A DNA stretch of 64,000 nt from Coffea arabica (Eukaryota > Streptophyta > Magnoliopsida > Gentianales > Rubiaceae). Shown here in pieces: positions 11,252 to 25,113 of this stretch (position 1 is the stretch's first letter; the number at the start of each line of letters is the position of its first letter). The DNA lies in assembly GCF_036785885.1 (NCBI RefSeq), contig NC_092330.1, forward strand, positions 4,064,525 through 4,128,524, given 5' to 3'. A model generated the notes under the pieces. It saw only the letters and a program-made list of their open reading frames with translations, made no database searches and had not been told where the DNA came from. A program made the position numbers and the translations under genes.

Positions 11252-12542
11252 TCGCCAATTTTATTGTATTTTATGATCAGCCATAGCTTTTGTTGATTCA
11301 TCATATATATCAAGAAGTGAGGGTAGAGAAAGAAACCTAATTGTTTCTTTGTTTGAAAACTCAAATTAAGAAGTATGAACAAGAAAGAAAATAAGGTAAC
11401 CCACATGTGATAACTCATTGGCTTGTTCAAGCTGTTCAGGTAACAAAGCCAAAGATTCACTTGTTTCTTAGCTCTGTTGAAGAGCATTAACTCGAAAATT
11501 AAAGGGTGGTAGGTTACGCCTGGGGACTCTTATCGCTAGTGAGGAGTTTGAATCCAGGCCACTCAAATGTTGGGAGATGATATGCACTATCATGTTGGAA
11601 TGAAAATGCATTAATCCCTGCCAGTAGCAATATTTTTTGGAGGGGGTGGGGGGTGTTTGGAGAGGGCTCAGAGTTGAATTATAGAATTCATGGTTACTCA
11701 ATAAAATTTGCTTCAAAAGTTTGGTTAGTATTGCTTTTTATACACTAAAAGAAAAGGGGGATCAATTACAAAATGTCTCAAGATATTCTTAGCTATAAGA
11801 TTACTAAATTATTAATTCAAAAGAAACAACCTCAACTAAAGTTTTAGTTGATTATAGACAGTTACATAATATCATTGTATGGAGACACAGAGAATTTTAT
11901 CCAAAAAGATTGTAAAGGAGAATTCAACAATTTAAATTACATTTTCTTAAAATTGGAGTAATTGGCCACTTGAACATAACCCGCCCATATCGAGGCAACA
12001 TTTTTTTTTTTTTTCTGAATCTTCCTCAAATTAGTGATGTTCTTAGATGTTAGAGAAAAGAAATTCAACATGAAATTTTCAAGTCTTGAGATTGCTAATA
12101 TTTTATTAAAATTTTAAAACAAGTGGTGTAATTTGTACTCTACTTTGGAGATAGATCATAATATTCTTGATGAACTATTTTGAAACGTATTATGCACAAA
12201 ATAACTGACAAAATAAAATATTTACTTATAAATGTGAGTGTGTTTCTTTTGCTTCAGCTTTTTTTTTCTTTTTTTTTTTTCTGAAAAAGCCATTTGAGAT
12301 GTACTCTCTCATAAGTTATTAAATAAACTTTTGAGCTTAAAAATAAAATTCACTATAGGACATAGAAAAGTAAATGAGAACACCACAAACAGAATTTATC
12401 TTATAAAACTTGGAATTTACTATTTTAAAGAACATGAAAATAGCAATTTTTTGTTTGTTGGGGGGGGGGCATTCTAAAAAATGAATAAACTTTTAGGTCA
12501 TCTGAATTTTATTCCTAAAAGTTTGACTTTTTGAAATATTCT
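11252..12542. other. Intergenic DNA, nothing recognised
   Basis: AT-rich sequence with homopolymer runs. No supportable gene. Confidence 0.5.
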
Positions 12543-12777
12543 CTGTTTGGATTAGCTATTTTTAGAGGTGTTTTTTTAAAAATTTTACTGTAACAGGAGT
12601 TTTTAGAGTATATTTTGGAATATTTAAGAGTAGTAGTGTTTTTAAAATATATTTTGGGATTTTTTGAATATTTTAAAAAATTTAGACTACTTTTTAAAGT
12701 ACCTTTTAGAGTAATTTTTAAAATTTTTTTATTGTATTTGAAAAACTAGTTTTAAAAAAAATAGTGAATCCAAACTG
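12543..12777. mobile_element. Short MITE-like foldback, about 235 bp
   Basis: The terminal inverted repeats are CTGTTTGGATTAGCTATTTTT on the left and, on the other strand, CAGTTTGGATTCACTATTTTT, around a T/A-rich centre with repeated TTTAGAGTA-type words. I could not settle a target-site duplication. The GTTTGGATT end is common in Tourist/Harbinger- and hAT-derived MITEs of plants. Confidence 0.6.
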
Positions 12778-14050
12778 ATTAAGCTAAACGTCTTTTACTT
12801 TACAAGTGTAGTGTTTACCTACAATAACTTGCGCAAAGCAAAGATCAAATTCTTGAGAAAAATATAATGAGTTTGACCACTTAATCCAATGATTGTTCTT
12901 GCTGAAACTTTTAATTTCAAAGCTGAGGAAAAAAAAGATAAAAAGATAAAGGGAAGAGGTAGAGTACAAAATTCAATCCAATATAAAAGTAAATGATGTC
13001 TAATCCAAATTACCACGTCCTTCAATTGTATATTAATCAAATTTCCAGAAATTTCAATAAAACCCACCCCTCATAATATAGTAAATCACCGTCGAGCCTC
13101 ATTATAACCCTAGGCTAGTTTGGGAGTTTATGATAAAAAAGAAAAGAAGAGTAATGGAATGATAAGTTATTAAAGAAAATAAAAGAAGGGGAAGGAGAAG
13201 AAATTTTGATATTATTTGAGAGTTTTTAGAAGGGAACAATTTTGGATATACAAATAAAGTTTCGTGAGGATAAAATGGACAATTTGAAAGAATTCTGTAA
13301 GCTTCCCATGCATTTTCCTTTGCCTTCCGCCCCTTTTTGGTCGGAAAAAGATTTACAAATTCATTTTCCTTTACTTTCCGCACTTGGGATGCTTCAAAAT
13401 CCGTTCGTTCCATTTCTTTTCCATCTCACTTGAAGGTCCCAGACATAACTTTTCCTTCCTTTTTATTTTCTTCTCTCTTTTTTTTTTTCGTTTTCACTGA
13501 AATCTCACCTTTTTTAATTATTTTTTCACTTCTTTCTCAAAGAATTTTCAGCTTCGTACCTCTCCGCACATAATTTATTCAGATGCTATACTTCTTCAAT
13601 TGCCTTCCCCTCCCTTGTGGCTGTTATCTCTTGTATCATTCCCCCTTTTTCTCCCTATTTCCGAAACAGCCCCAAATTCTAGGTTTTACGTTCAATTCGC
13701 TACGCCTTTCTGGTAATTTTCTTGCACACTTTACTTTTCCTTCAATCAGATGACTCTATATCGCTTCTCCCATTCGTATGTAGATAATTATTTTTTTCCC
13801 CTTTTTGTTGAGCATTAGGTCAGGGTTTAAATCAGGGTTGAAGTGTGCAAAATTCTTTATGCATGCATTGATAAATTTGTTTAAAAGATTTAATCTTTAA
13901 TTGTTACAACTGATTCTGGAGTGAATTAGACTAAAAATTGTACTTTTGTTGATGGGTTTTGTTAGCTTCTGATTTTTTCAGATTTCATTTGACCTCTATT
14001 TTCAGTTCATGTGATCACCTATGTTTATCAATGACAAATAGATATTTACG
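12778..14050. other. Intergenic DNA, pyrimidine-rich in part
   Basis: Between 13300 and 13760 the plus strand is rich in CTTTT words like a 5' leader, but no coding exon follows that I can support. Confidence 0.4.
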
Positions 14051-15940
14051 TGTTTTAAGTATGTTTTATAGTTTTGGTGTGCTTTAATTAGTTTTATAGT
14101 TAATAAACTAGGAATCTAGTGAAAATATGCATTTTATGGTTTAAAGTATGAAAATTGCATTTCTATGAATTTTTAATGGTAAAAACTTCATGTTTTTGTG
14201 GGTTTAAGGATTCAATCATCAAAGGGAGAGATTTAACAAGATAATTGGATGATTGATGATGATTTGAAATGGTTTAAAGAAGACATGAAGTGCAAAAGAG
14301 GAAATGCAATCAAGAATAAAAGGAAGCAAGTTTCACAGCTTTGACACCTTCTGGTATTTTGGCTATATGTGAGCTACAAGCATTGGATTGAGGTGATTCT
14401 TGAACCATTTTGAAGCTAAGAGATATATCTACATTTGGTATGAAGACATCGAAATCCAAATCAGTCGTTTTCCATGTCAAAAAGCCGGAATACAGAAACA
14501 CAAATTCTGTGGTCGTAAGCTTGAACAGAGCTCTGACTAGTCTTTGGTATTTTGATCATATCTCAGTTCACAGAGCTCCAAATTGGATGATTTTTAAGGC
14601 ATTGGAAATCTAACTCAAAGAGCTACAACTTTCATGTTTTGCACAAGAACTAGTTCAGCCTCCATCATCAAGAAAATAGCGGTTGAAATAGTGGAGAAGT
14701 GAAAAGGCGACTCATTGAATACGTGGCTTGAGTCGCGTATTCTCACCTGTTTTCTGCAACTTGCTCATCAACTTGCCTTACTTTCACACAACTTTTCCAA
14801 CTCAATTCCAGCTATCAATCTCGGTTGTATCTGATCAAGAAAAAGTTGGAAAGTTAGAAAGACAACTCATGGAAGATTCAAGAGTCAAAAATGACAACTT
14901 TAACAACTCATTTGACTCTTGAATTCCTCTATAAATAGAGGCCTTTGGAGAACAATTTCACAACTTTGGAAGGCTAGAGAAACTCACCAAAAATGTAGTC
15001 TTCACTAGGGTTTCCTTAGTTAATTAGTTAGGGTTGTATAGAGTAGCTAGTGTAGTGTTTCCTTCTTGTATTTGTAGTCAGATTTGGAGGAAGATTGGAG
15101 GAGCAAAGATGGAGAGTTTAAAGCTCATGTGACAAGAGTGACATCTCTCCTATCACTTTTTCTTTTGTATTTGATTTCATGTTTAACTATAATACAAGTT
15201 TGGATTTGTTTTTTTTCATGTTTTGCTAAAGTTTATGCCTAGAGTATGGTTGAACTTGCTATATCTTGTTAGTGATGTTTATTTGGTTATGTGATGATAT
15301 TATTTTGAGCAAGTTATTTATCACTTTTGCTCTTCTAATCATGATTAACCGGCCATTAGTTGTGATTATCTAAAGGTATTAAGTTTGCAATGAGAATCGG
15401 AATTTAACACTAGTTCAAGGAAGTGATAAACTTAGGGAGTTCACTCACGAGAGTAGAGGAACACCTTTGTGGCTTTAGTGACTTGTTTCATGTAATTTCA
15501 TAGAAGAAATGAACTTGTAGTTAATTTCATAACCACGAGAGTAGGTATTGTTTAGCTACAAGTATAGTTGATTCACTACGAGAGTTTTCACCTACATTAG
15601 GAAATTCTGCCATAGCTAACCAAGATAATAGCATTTACTTAACCGGTAACTTCATTTGCAAGAGTAGTAAGGAATTCCATATCTCTAGGAGTTTTCTAGT
15701 GTAATTTTCATTAATTTTATGTTTATGGTAGTCTAGATAATAAAAGAGTTCGAAAAACACCGGTAATTGCAATTTTCCCTATGGGATCGACCCTTAATAC
15801 CCTATACTCGCTCACGATTCGTATACTTGCGATAAATCGCGTGTGGGTATTTAGGAATTATAAATATAAAACTTGATTATGGATGAGCTAAATTGTATAT
15901 GTATATCCCGTGCACGTCAATCAAATTTTAAAAATTTGGC
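14050..15940 (+). mobile_element. LTR-like unit (possible solo LTR), about 1.9 kb
   Basis: This stretch has the look of a long retrotransposon LTR. A clear TATA box (TATAAATA, 14930-14937) precedes a leader-like region. The 3' part contains CTATGGGATCGACCCTTAAT and GCGTGTGGGTATTTAGG, which resemble the U5 end of Tat/Athila-type Ty3 elements, and then a GTGCACGTCAA end with TTTGGCG just beyond, reminiscent of a primer-site region. No gag-pol coding sequence follows. I could not fix either edge or a target-site duplication, so the limits are approximate. Confidence 0.4.
14929..14937 (+). promoter_or_regulatory. TATA box of the LTR-like unit
   Basis: CTATAAATA inside the LTR-like unit, followed by a leader-like stretch with no nearby coding exon. 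Good match to a plant TATA box; activity unknown. Confidence 0.5.
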
Positions 15941-16261
15941 GTTTGATCTCTTGGTTGTGAAGTGCTATACGCATAATCTTTCTTTTTCTAGTCTTTTATC
16001 TAGGTCGATGTTTGGGATGATTTTTTTTTTTTTGCTGGGATTTTACACTTTAGTATCTGTTTCGAGTATGAATTACTTTTCGAGAACTTAATTCGATAAA
16101 ATAGCCAAAAATTTAGCGAAAAAAAAGTAGCTTATGACTCAATAGACAATTGTTGTGTTGTTTCTGTGGCTCCCTTCTGTGGTTTGGTGGCAATAAGAAA
16201 GCAAACATTGCTAATGAACTGTTAGAGCACATTCGAGAGTGCTAGCTGTGTTTTCCTGCCT

Positions 16262-16321
<60 letters not shown>

Positions 16322-16732
16322 GGGTTTGATTGTTACTTGCCTTATTTGTCCCTTCAGCCCTTCCACATTTTCTTCCATGGGCATTTAGGTAGGAAGGTAG
16401 GATAAGATCGTTTAGTTTCTTACTTAAGATGTTTGGTCTTTAAACAAAACACTCCACAATTTGGGCAAGCTGGATTTACAACAATGGTGAGGTTTTTTGG
16501 CTATTAGTTGAGATTTCTTTTTTCAATAGTTTGACTTATAAAAGAAAAATCCATCTGACAAAGCTATCAAGTGCCATGACGGCAGTAGTCTGGCTTTTCT
16601 TATTCATGATTGCCATGGGTTGCATGGTGTCATTTTAGTTTTTGTATGGTGATATTTTACAGCGTGTGCTAAAGTGTTACTGAGGTCATTTATATAACAC
16701 TCCATGTTCACTGCTGATATTCAGAACAGCCG
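15941..16732. other. Intergenic DNA with (GA)n
   Basis: No gene recognised. It contains the microsatellite listed separately. Confidence 0.5.
16263..16318 (+). repeat. (AG)28 microsatellite
   Basis: An uninterrupted AG dinucleotide run of about 56 bp. Confidence 0.95.
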
Positions 16733-19700
16733 TGACAACCCCACTTTCTTATAGGGTGTATTCTAAAAGTTAGCGAATCGTCTACCTGACTCTCGCCAGA
16801 ACTCATTGGTTTCACATTAACTTCAAAGATAACCGTTTGATAATTTCCATTAACCATACATTAACTCCAGAGATAATATTTCAATAAACCAAAACCAGTC
16901 GTTCACATCCTTTTACAATACCTCGATCGATACAATCCTACCTTATTAAGATACTAATCACAATGCTAAAGTTTTCATGATAAATCCCTAAGTTCCCTCG
17001 TTCGATTCCCGACCTCCAACTCCTGTAAGGAAAACAAAGCTAAAAGGGCTGAGCTAATGCTCAGTGAGATTTGCCGAGCAAGCAACATTTAATAAATAGT
17101 TAAATCGGTACAATTAAGCAATTGAGGAAGCACTTCACTAAACAATCACTTTTAAAAGGATATGGTGCTCGCATTAGAACCACTTTAATATCATTAAGCA
17201 TTCATTTCAGCGTCAAGAGACACTCATTTCACGGTCATTGTACATTTATTTCAATATCATTGCATTCACTCTGCCAATTCACCTCCTTATGTCCTCCAAA
17301 ACAGTAAACAATCCACTACATTCAATAATCAGTTCAATAATCTCCCAACCTCATGGTAATATTCGAGTATACTGAAACCTTTACCCAAAGCTACCGTCCC
17401 ACCCAACCAAGCCCTTTGCTGGCTCGAGTAGTCCGTTGAACAGAGGGTTTTGGGGCCCAGTTCAACCGATGCAGCGAGGCACACATATGGTTTACATTCA
17501 TGCACACTTACAGTCACATTCAGTCAATTATCGACCTTCAAACTCAACTAAGTTGAGTGCGATAAAGTACACCCTCGACCTAGAAGGCAAGGGACAATTG
17601 AGATACACTTTACAAGGAATCATTTAGTAATAATTCATGATAAATACATTTGTCACATAATTTCACTTAGATGCACATAAACTGTTAAACACATAAATTT
17701 GAAAAACACTCACCAATTATCCAAGTAATTTACTCTCGAGCCTCGAGTCTGTTTCCTGGCTCGCAGCTACTTCCTGTGGTAAATATATAATTCCATTGTA
17801 ACTTTACAATTTGTAGATGTTCACCTATTAGTTAAATTATTCAAATTAGGTTTGACTTTCAAATATAAAATATAACATATTCAATATTTATTCTATTTTA
17901 TTGTTTAAGCTATTAAAATCAAGTTTGACCTTAAAATACAAAATATAATATATTCACTATTTATTCTACATTTTATTTTGAAACCTATTGCCTTTATCAT
18001 TGTCACCTTATACTTGAACTTATTAAATTCACGTCTTGGTTTAGAACAAGATATAACATATTTAATTTCTATTTCATATTTTTACCTCAAACTTATCAAT
18101 TTTGTCAATTTAACTGAAGAAGTAAACATATATTTCAAGTTTAAAGACTTTTAAAATATTTAGATCAAGATTTAACCATTTCTATCCACTATTCTAAGGT
18201 TAAGGCAAGTAGCCTTTACATGCATTGTTTGTAACCAACTTAGATTCTAAGCTGCCTATAGTTTAAAGTTTACGTAAATTTGCCAATCTTCTAGCTTTCT
18301 CTACCTGCTGTCAACACATGCTTTGCTAAGGTTCATCTATGCCCATAGTTCAAGCTCATAATTAAACTCAAATCAGCCCCTAACACTATTCGGATGAGTT
18401 CTTAGTTGTTACCGCAACATGTTAACTTTACTCCAGCCAAATGACAGTAGATATAACAAATATTTTCCTTAGAGTTTGTGGCTGTTTTGCCCTCCATTTG
18501 TATTTTACATGAAAATCTGTAATTCATGATATTTAGTGTAATCATGTTAAAGTCCGGATCTGCTATAAATCAATTTGCAAACTCGCACCTCCCACATCAG
18601 AAACCGAATGATAACATATCAGCTATAAACATTCCAAAAGCAAAACTATCCTTCTCTGAGTTCTTCATTTCCTCACTTCCTACTTATCAAACAAATGGTA
18701 ACTTTCGGCCACAGTATATCTTAACAGCAACGTAAAGTGTACAGCCAAGGGAACTGAAACCCATAGCTGAATCAAGTCTCCTTCTCGGCCAACTTGGAAA
18801 AGATTCGCGCAGGAACTAGTTATACAACATAAAGCTCTTCAAAGTTTCTTTAGTTATATACCAATCTTCCATGCAGGTTAAAGCTGAGATACTATGTAAC
18901 GAATCAAGTTTCAGGGTAAAATTTTGGAGCCAAAATCGATATGGGAACCTGATAATGTTCTTTCTTTTCCCTCGGCTGAAACTGAAAGAATTCCAGCAGC
19001 TAACGCAATTCATTTCCAGCTTCCTCTTTCTGGTTTCCCAGTTTTTCCTTTCAACTTTTAGTCGGTCTCTTAGTAACGTTATTCTTCAGCTAAAACTCAC
19101 TTCCTATCTGGAATTTAACATGCAGAGAACAACTAACATACCACAATTGTTTTAAACTGGAATATAAAGTTTTCAACCAAAGATTTGAGGTTAATATTAA
19201 ACAAAGCTTTGTTTCCCTCTCTCGGCCATATTAGAAAGGCTTTAGCAGCCAACAGCTTTTAAAACAAGGAAATTCTCCAATAATCTTTTCATTTTATACC
19301 CAATCACACATGCATGTTCAGACCAAACTATTATGCAATATATACAGCTTAACATAGAAGTTCATGGCCGATCATTCATGAGGACAGCTAGAAACCTCTT
19401 CATTTCCCTCTCGGATATGAAGCTGAAAAAATTCCAGCAGGTTTCTCCCTACGGTCTCCACCCAAATTTCCACTTTTCCCCAAGTTTCTTCAACTAAACC
19501 CCTTATGATACCTGAGATAACCATGTTGCATGCCTTTCTTACATTAGTTTCCATTTTACAATGATAACAGGCTGTTACTCAAGTGATTTACCCCCGGTTC
19601 CTACAACTTCAGTCGAGCAGTGATTTTAATCCTAAACAAGAACATTTCCTCAAACAAAACTTATTTTCCTTGCTAAAAGCTAACATGCAGCTTGTATATA

Positions 19701-20384
19701 TTCTCATTTGTACTAACTAAGCAGAAAATTATGGTAGATTCTTACCTCTTTTCCCTTAGAATTCAGCAATTGTTGACTGCTCCTGTTTCTTTTAGCTTCG
19801 GTTCCTAAAATTGCAGCAGCTTTCACTCTTCCTCTCGGTTGAAGCTAATCAATGATGAAACTAACAAAGTTTCTCTTCCTATCCTTCACTTTAACTCTCA
19901 GTTTTGGTCGGTTAAAGAATGCAGAAATGGGAAAGCTATTCGGTTGCTCTGTTTTCTCTCTCGGTTGTTGCTGCCTAAGGAAAAAAAATGCAGAGTTCTC
20001 TCTCTCACTCTCTCGGTTGGTACTCCAAATAAGCTGATCACTCACTCCTCAGTCGGTGATGGCAATTCCAAGGCCTTTCCACTCAGTTTTGTTTCTAAGG
20101 TTCTGATACTAGCTGGCCGCATGGTAGATTAGCTAAATTGAAAGGTTAGTTAGGTCATTTGGTACCAATTTAATTGCTTACTAGGGAGCTGTGGTTTTTA
20201 TCAATTCACACCTTAACTCCTAACTTTTGTTATATATATTTTTACACCAATCCAAAGTATTTATAAATTCTGGATTTGTTGTAAAATTTAAATTTAGACA
20301 TTTAATCGACCAATTATTATTTCTAATAGCAAAATGAAAATAATACATGCAAGACTTACACAAAAAATTTCTAGGGTTTTCACA
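16733..20384. mobile_element. Unit A: probable solo LTR, about 3.65 kb
   Basis: The unit starts TGACAACCCCAC and ends AGGGTTTTCACA, a TG...CA layout. It is flanked by a perfect direct repeat ACAGCCG (16726-16732 and 20385-20391; an eighth base also matches). There is no protein-coding sequence inside. From about 18640 to 19980 it contains a diverged tandem repeat of roughly 200 bp, each unit holding CTCGGC/CTCGGT followed by GCAGC or GCAGG (near 18785, 18971, 19218, 19411, 19834). It shares end sequence and layout with unit B, which supports one family. A 7-8 bp flank is longer than the 5 bp typical of LTR elements, so the class is not certain. Confidence 0.55.
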
Positions 20385-20874
20385 ACAGCCGTCTTATCTT
20401 AATGGAAATTGGAATGCTATTCCTCTAATCGTCCCGTCCTTGGAGGGAGGTAGAATGTCACACCCCGAACCCGCACGCGCCCGTCACGTGACATCCTCCG
20501 TATTCTCAAGTTCCGCTCAAGATTACAAGGCAACATTTAACTAGACTAAACTTTAAAAGTACTAAATAATATAACTAAATAAAGTGCAGTACAAATCTCA
20601 TATAAAAGGTAGTCTATGAATATCCAATAAATTTGTACATTTATTCTTTGGTTGAAACAGCGGAAACAAAAGTAAATAAAACTAACAACTAGAAGTAGCT
20701 AGCTTGCTAATTTCTGTTCACTTAAAAACTAATAAAAGTCATCCTCAGGGTCTTCTACGTAAATCAACTCATACTCTTCAGAATCTGCAAAGATGGTCAA
20801 AAGTGGGTTGAGCGACAAATCATTCAGTAAGTAATATCTACCCCTCTGTTGAACCATACACTCACGGTTTTTCA

Positions 20875-20898
20875 TATATATATATATATATATATATA
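20875..20898 (+). repeat. (AT)n microsatellite
   Basis: Short AT dinucleotide tract within unit B. Confidence 0.9.
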
Positions 20899-22754
20899 AT
20901 TATTTACACATCATTCACATCTATAATCATCAAAATAATGTTATAGGGAAAACAATTAGTAGTAACGAGTGACAGTAATTTCAAAGCATCTTATTGGTAA
21001 CCGTACATAAAAGTCATAAAGTCATAAATCATTTCATATCAATTCATAAGTCTCTTCATATCAGCTCATAACAAGTACATGTAATGACCGGCTACTGAGT
21101 ACTCAGCCTAGAGATTAAACCCCTTCTAGGTGGGCAACCAATAGGTTTCATGACCACCGATTGGTCTCATTACATACATGGGTCAATCGGCCGGACTCGA
21201 TACCAGGTTACCATGACCTTATCAATTGGCTGGACTCTATACCAGGCTACCATGACGATTAGACAGGACTATAGTTCCTACCATCTATTCCATGACTATT
21301 TGGAGTTTTTCTTGACATAAATTCATTTCACACATCACATGCATAGTTCTAATTTCATAAAAGATACAGCTCATTTGGTATATAATAACATATCAAAAAG
21401 TTTTAGATAAGTCACATGGTCCATTTTTGTATAATAAAAATAGAACTTGCATAAATAGTCAAGTAAATCATTCAATCAAAAACAGTTCAGGTTAACGCGT
21501 AAAAATATAATCAATGACAAAAATGTCACTTTAAATTTTTGAAATCTCAAAAGGTTAAGTACTACCTACCTTTATTTGGCTACTCGAGTGGAACTATTTT
21601 AGATTTTTTAAACTTGTGTCGTACCTATCAAATGCATATGTTTCCTAATTAGTTGATATTTCCTATAGATGCATAAATATATAAACTCTGAGCGAGTTGA
21701 AGATTCATATCTAGACCATTATATGAACTCTAGCAGCATTTTCCTAAATTGGACGATTTCTATTTTTGAAAAGTTTCCTGAATTGAAAAGTTTCTATTTT
21801 TATAAAATTTCTTAATTTGGAAAGATCTCCTTTTTGTAAAGTTTCCTAATTTAAAAGAAAATAATTATTCATAATCATATTTATTATCTTGACTATTATC
21901 TTACTATACATATTTATAATTTATTATTATTTATTATTATTATTATCGTCCTCATCATCGCTATTTTATTTTATTACCATTTTTATATATTTGTTAATTA
22001 GTTACTATTATCTTTTGCTTTGCACCCACTTTTGTGCATGTGTAGGTGTTATTATTATTCATGTGTACATGTATATATATTGACTTATTATTATAATTAT
22101 CGTCTTAACTTATTCCACTTGTATTTATATTTTTATTTTCGTTTTTATCTTTAATTTGTTTCATCCATTTTATTATTACTATTATTTTAAGCATTTCATT
22201 CAACAATCTAGAGCTTATCTTACATTGTATAACTTAATCTAATAAGGCTAGATTAAGATGTTTTAGATTTCTATTTAAGTATTTTAGACTTAATTAATAA
22301 GGCATAAGTCTAAATGCCTAAATCTTTAAATTCCATGATTATTTTAGGTTGGGTTTTGAAGTTTAACGTTTAACCCCTATGACAGTCCATAGAAGATGGC
22401 CTAGTTATATTTAAAATTAACTATTAGACATTCACTAAATCCATACTATATATTTGGCCCAAATATACTTGTCATTCATTTTTTTTATAATGGCTCAAGG
22501 CTCTTAAACCCAAACATTCTCTTATTTTACTCCAATCTTAACCCAACGCTCCTATGCACTTGGCCCAAGATCCAACTTAATAACCCATATCCTAGCCAAC
22601 TAAATTTGGTCTAACCAATTTCCTTCATAGCTACCTCGCAAGAACTACCCCGATTCATTAATCCATCAATTAACGGGTCATCTCCTTCCCCGTATATATT
22701 TTATTATTTTTTTTCTAAATTCTGTTATCATTATTTTTATTATTCATACTTTTT

Positions 22755-22979
22755 CCCTCTTTTGGTTGGCCCTTTGGCCACCCTTCTGACTAGTTAAGAG
22801 AGGAGGGTCCGATGACCCCTTTTTTTATTTTCTTTTTTTTTTTTTTTTTTTTTTTACTTTGGTTGGCCTTGTGGCCAACCTTTCTTTTTTTTTTTTTGGG
22901 GTAATGTCGCCAGCATCTATTGCCGACCATTACTTCTCTTCTTTTTTTTTTTCCTTTGGTTGGCCTTTTGGTCAAAGTC
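22755..22979 (+). repeat. Diverged 96-bp repeat, TTTGGTTGGCC units
   Basis: The word TTTGGTTGGCC recurs at about 22760, 22857 and 22953, spaced 96 bp, each followed by a GGCCA or GGTCAA arm that can pair with it. Related words continue after the LINE/Harbinger insertion at 33300-33420 (TTGGTCAAAG, GAGTTGGCCGAAAGGTC). This is the counterpart of the CTCGGC repeats of unit A. Confidence 0.65.
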
Positions 22980-23001
22980 TTTTTTTTTTTTCACAAACGT
23001 T

Positions 23002-23057
<56 letters not shown>

Positions 23058-23257
23058 CCACTTGATAATACAAGATTTAATTACATAAAGGGGCTACTAT
23101 CCTCATTTCCTTTTGCACTAAGTCCATCAGCCATCTTGGGAAGTCTTATTCCTATTCAATATCATGCACTAGTTTGACAGCAAATTGAGCTAGAGCATGG
23201 CTGATTTCATTTTCTGATCTAGGTATAAACACAAACTTAGGCCTTGCTTGGATTGCA

Positions 23258-25113
23258 TTTTCCACCGGAATATGCTATTTTCTCCAGGATGGGCCCCACA
23301 TTTTTCCAATGGAAAATACCCTACGTTTTTCACAGCTTCAGAAATTACCCACCAAAAATTTTGGACTGTCCGAACTGTAGCTGGCAAGACATATACCTGT
23401 TAATGGCCCTCACTTTATTACTTTGTTGTAAACGGTCAGGAATCTTGCATCAATGTTTTTTTGGTTAACTTTTGTTTCAAAACATATCCTTTGAACTGTT
23501 TTCCTTCTCCGCCATCTCAACGCAGTCCTCTTTGGAGATTGCAGGGATCATTCACATCCCAAGATTTGTCTATCATCTTGCAGTAGATTAGCAACCTTTT
23601 ACTCAGTCGGCAGTAGTTTGTGCCGGGGGAGAGCCTACTTAGCTTGGCCATAGCTTGGTGCTACTGCGGCTCAAACGTTGCTACCTGACAGCAGTGGCGG
23701 AGGCCTATTTTTCGCCGGAGATACTACATACTAGGTTCGTAGCCCTTTTATTTTTAGTAGATCGAAAAGCAGCATTGTTCTTGAAGAGGAGAAACATACT
23801 GCTGAACTTGTGCGTTCGCTAATTAGTACTGTTGAATGGGTTTGTACATTGGTGTTAGCTGTATGGATCCCCCGAAATGGATGGCCATGCCGGGCGTGGT
23901 TATTTGGTTGCAGAAATTGATATCACTGTTTAACCAATTGGATGAGTCGTAAGCATTGTATTTGCGCTTTATTTGGGGTGCACATTAGAGGACCTGAATG
24001 CATCTACATTTACGCTATTTCCCTTTGGTCATGAAACATAGCTCCCTATCCTGCTTAATCCCCCATAATTTCTGAAATGTTTTGATTGTTTTGGGTGTAC
24101 CAAGTGTATCTGTTGTAGGGAAATTTGCTGGTTTGCTCTCTGTACATCACAATAATATTGTACCTATATTTTTTTGGATTGGGCTTTGACATACGAGTAC
24201 CCCTTACACGAGTGTGGTTACGGGTTGCAAATTTCTCTATGATTCCGAATATGAATCTTTTCATTTCAAAACATAGATATGAAGCTGTCTGTGTTAAAAT
24301 TTGATGCCATTGTTTGTCATATTCTAGCATCGAACCCGCCCTTGTTGAGGTCATGTCATTTGAAGTGTGTATTGTATTATGGGTGCCATGAATGTCCATT
24401 ATTAGTATCAATACTTGTCACCAAATTGTAAAATAGTCGAGGTTTTCATAACTGGAATTGTATAACAAGAATGTAATTTGATTTATTGAAACGGGGGCCC
24501 GTTGTGGATCCTCTGTATGGGTCTTTCAGAAAGTTTTTGGTATTGCTATCCGAACCCATGTTTAATTCAATCGAAACAGGCTAGATGGTTGGTTAATATT
24601 ATCAATGACGTCTTATGTTCTGAACCTTTCGGCAACAGAAAACTTTTTTAGCTACGTCTTTATTTTGGTTGCATTCCTTCCAAGCATTGGCATACCCTCT
24701 GATCTGTGCTGCATCTATTTCGATTGCCTGCACACCGTTTGATGTCTTTGAGTCCCTATAAATTAAAAGGTGAATTACTTATGTTAGCCTTGTATTCATG
24801 GGTGCATACTATAAATTGTCCTAGCAGTATATATGTCAGTGCTTTGGGTTACATTTACACGTACCATACCTTTTTTTCCCTAACAGTAGCCTTATCGTTT
24901 AGGAACCTCCCCTACGCCGTGTTCTAGTACTAGCAACTGTTGTCAATCAGAGAGTGGCTCAAACGACCTAGAGGTGTGCTTGAAGTACTACCACAATCGT
25001 ACTTCAGCGCAGGTTTTTCAAAGACAACCCTATTTGTTGTGTGGTTTTTAATGCCTTTCAATATTGCCATTAATGGTCCACTAATACTACTTTAATTGGA
25101 ATTTACGTCTTAG
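23258..25113 (+). other. Harbinger left subterminal and leader region
   Basis: About 1.85 kb without a supportable coding exon between the left TIR and the Myb-like gene. It presumably holds the promoter and leader of that gene. Confidence 0.5.

Noticed and set aside
13102..13573. Overlapping ORFs on both strands of a CT-rich region
   Set aside because: Composition-driven; no start context, splice pattern or recognisable domain.
22859..23065. ORF rich in Phe and Tyr-Ile
   Set aside because: It spans T-runs and the (AT)n tract at the LINE tail; not a gene.
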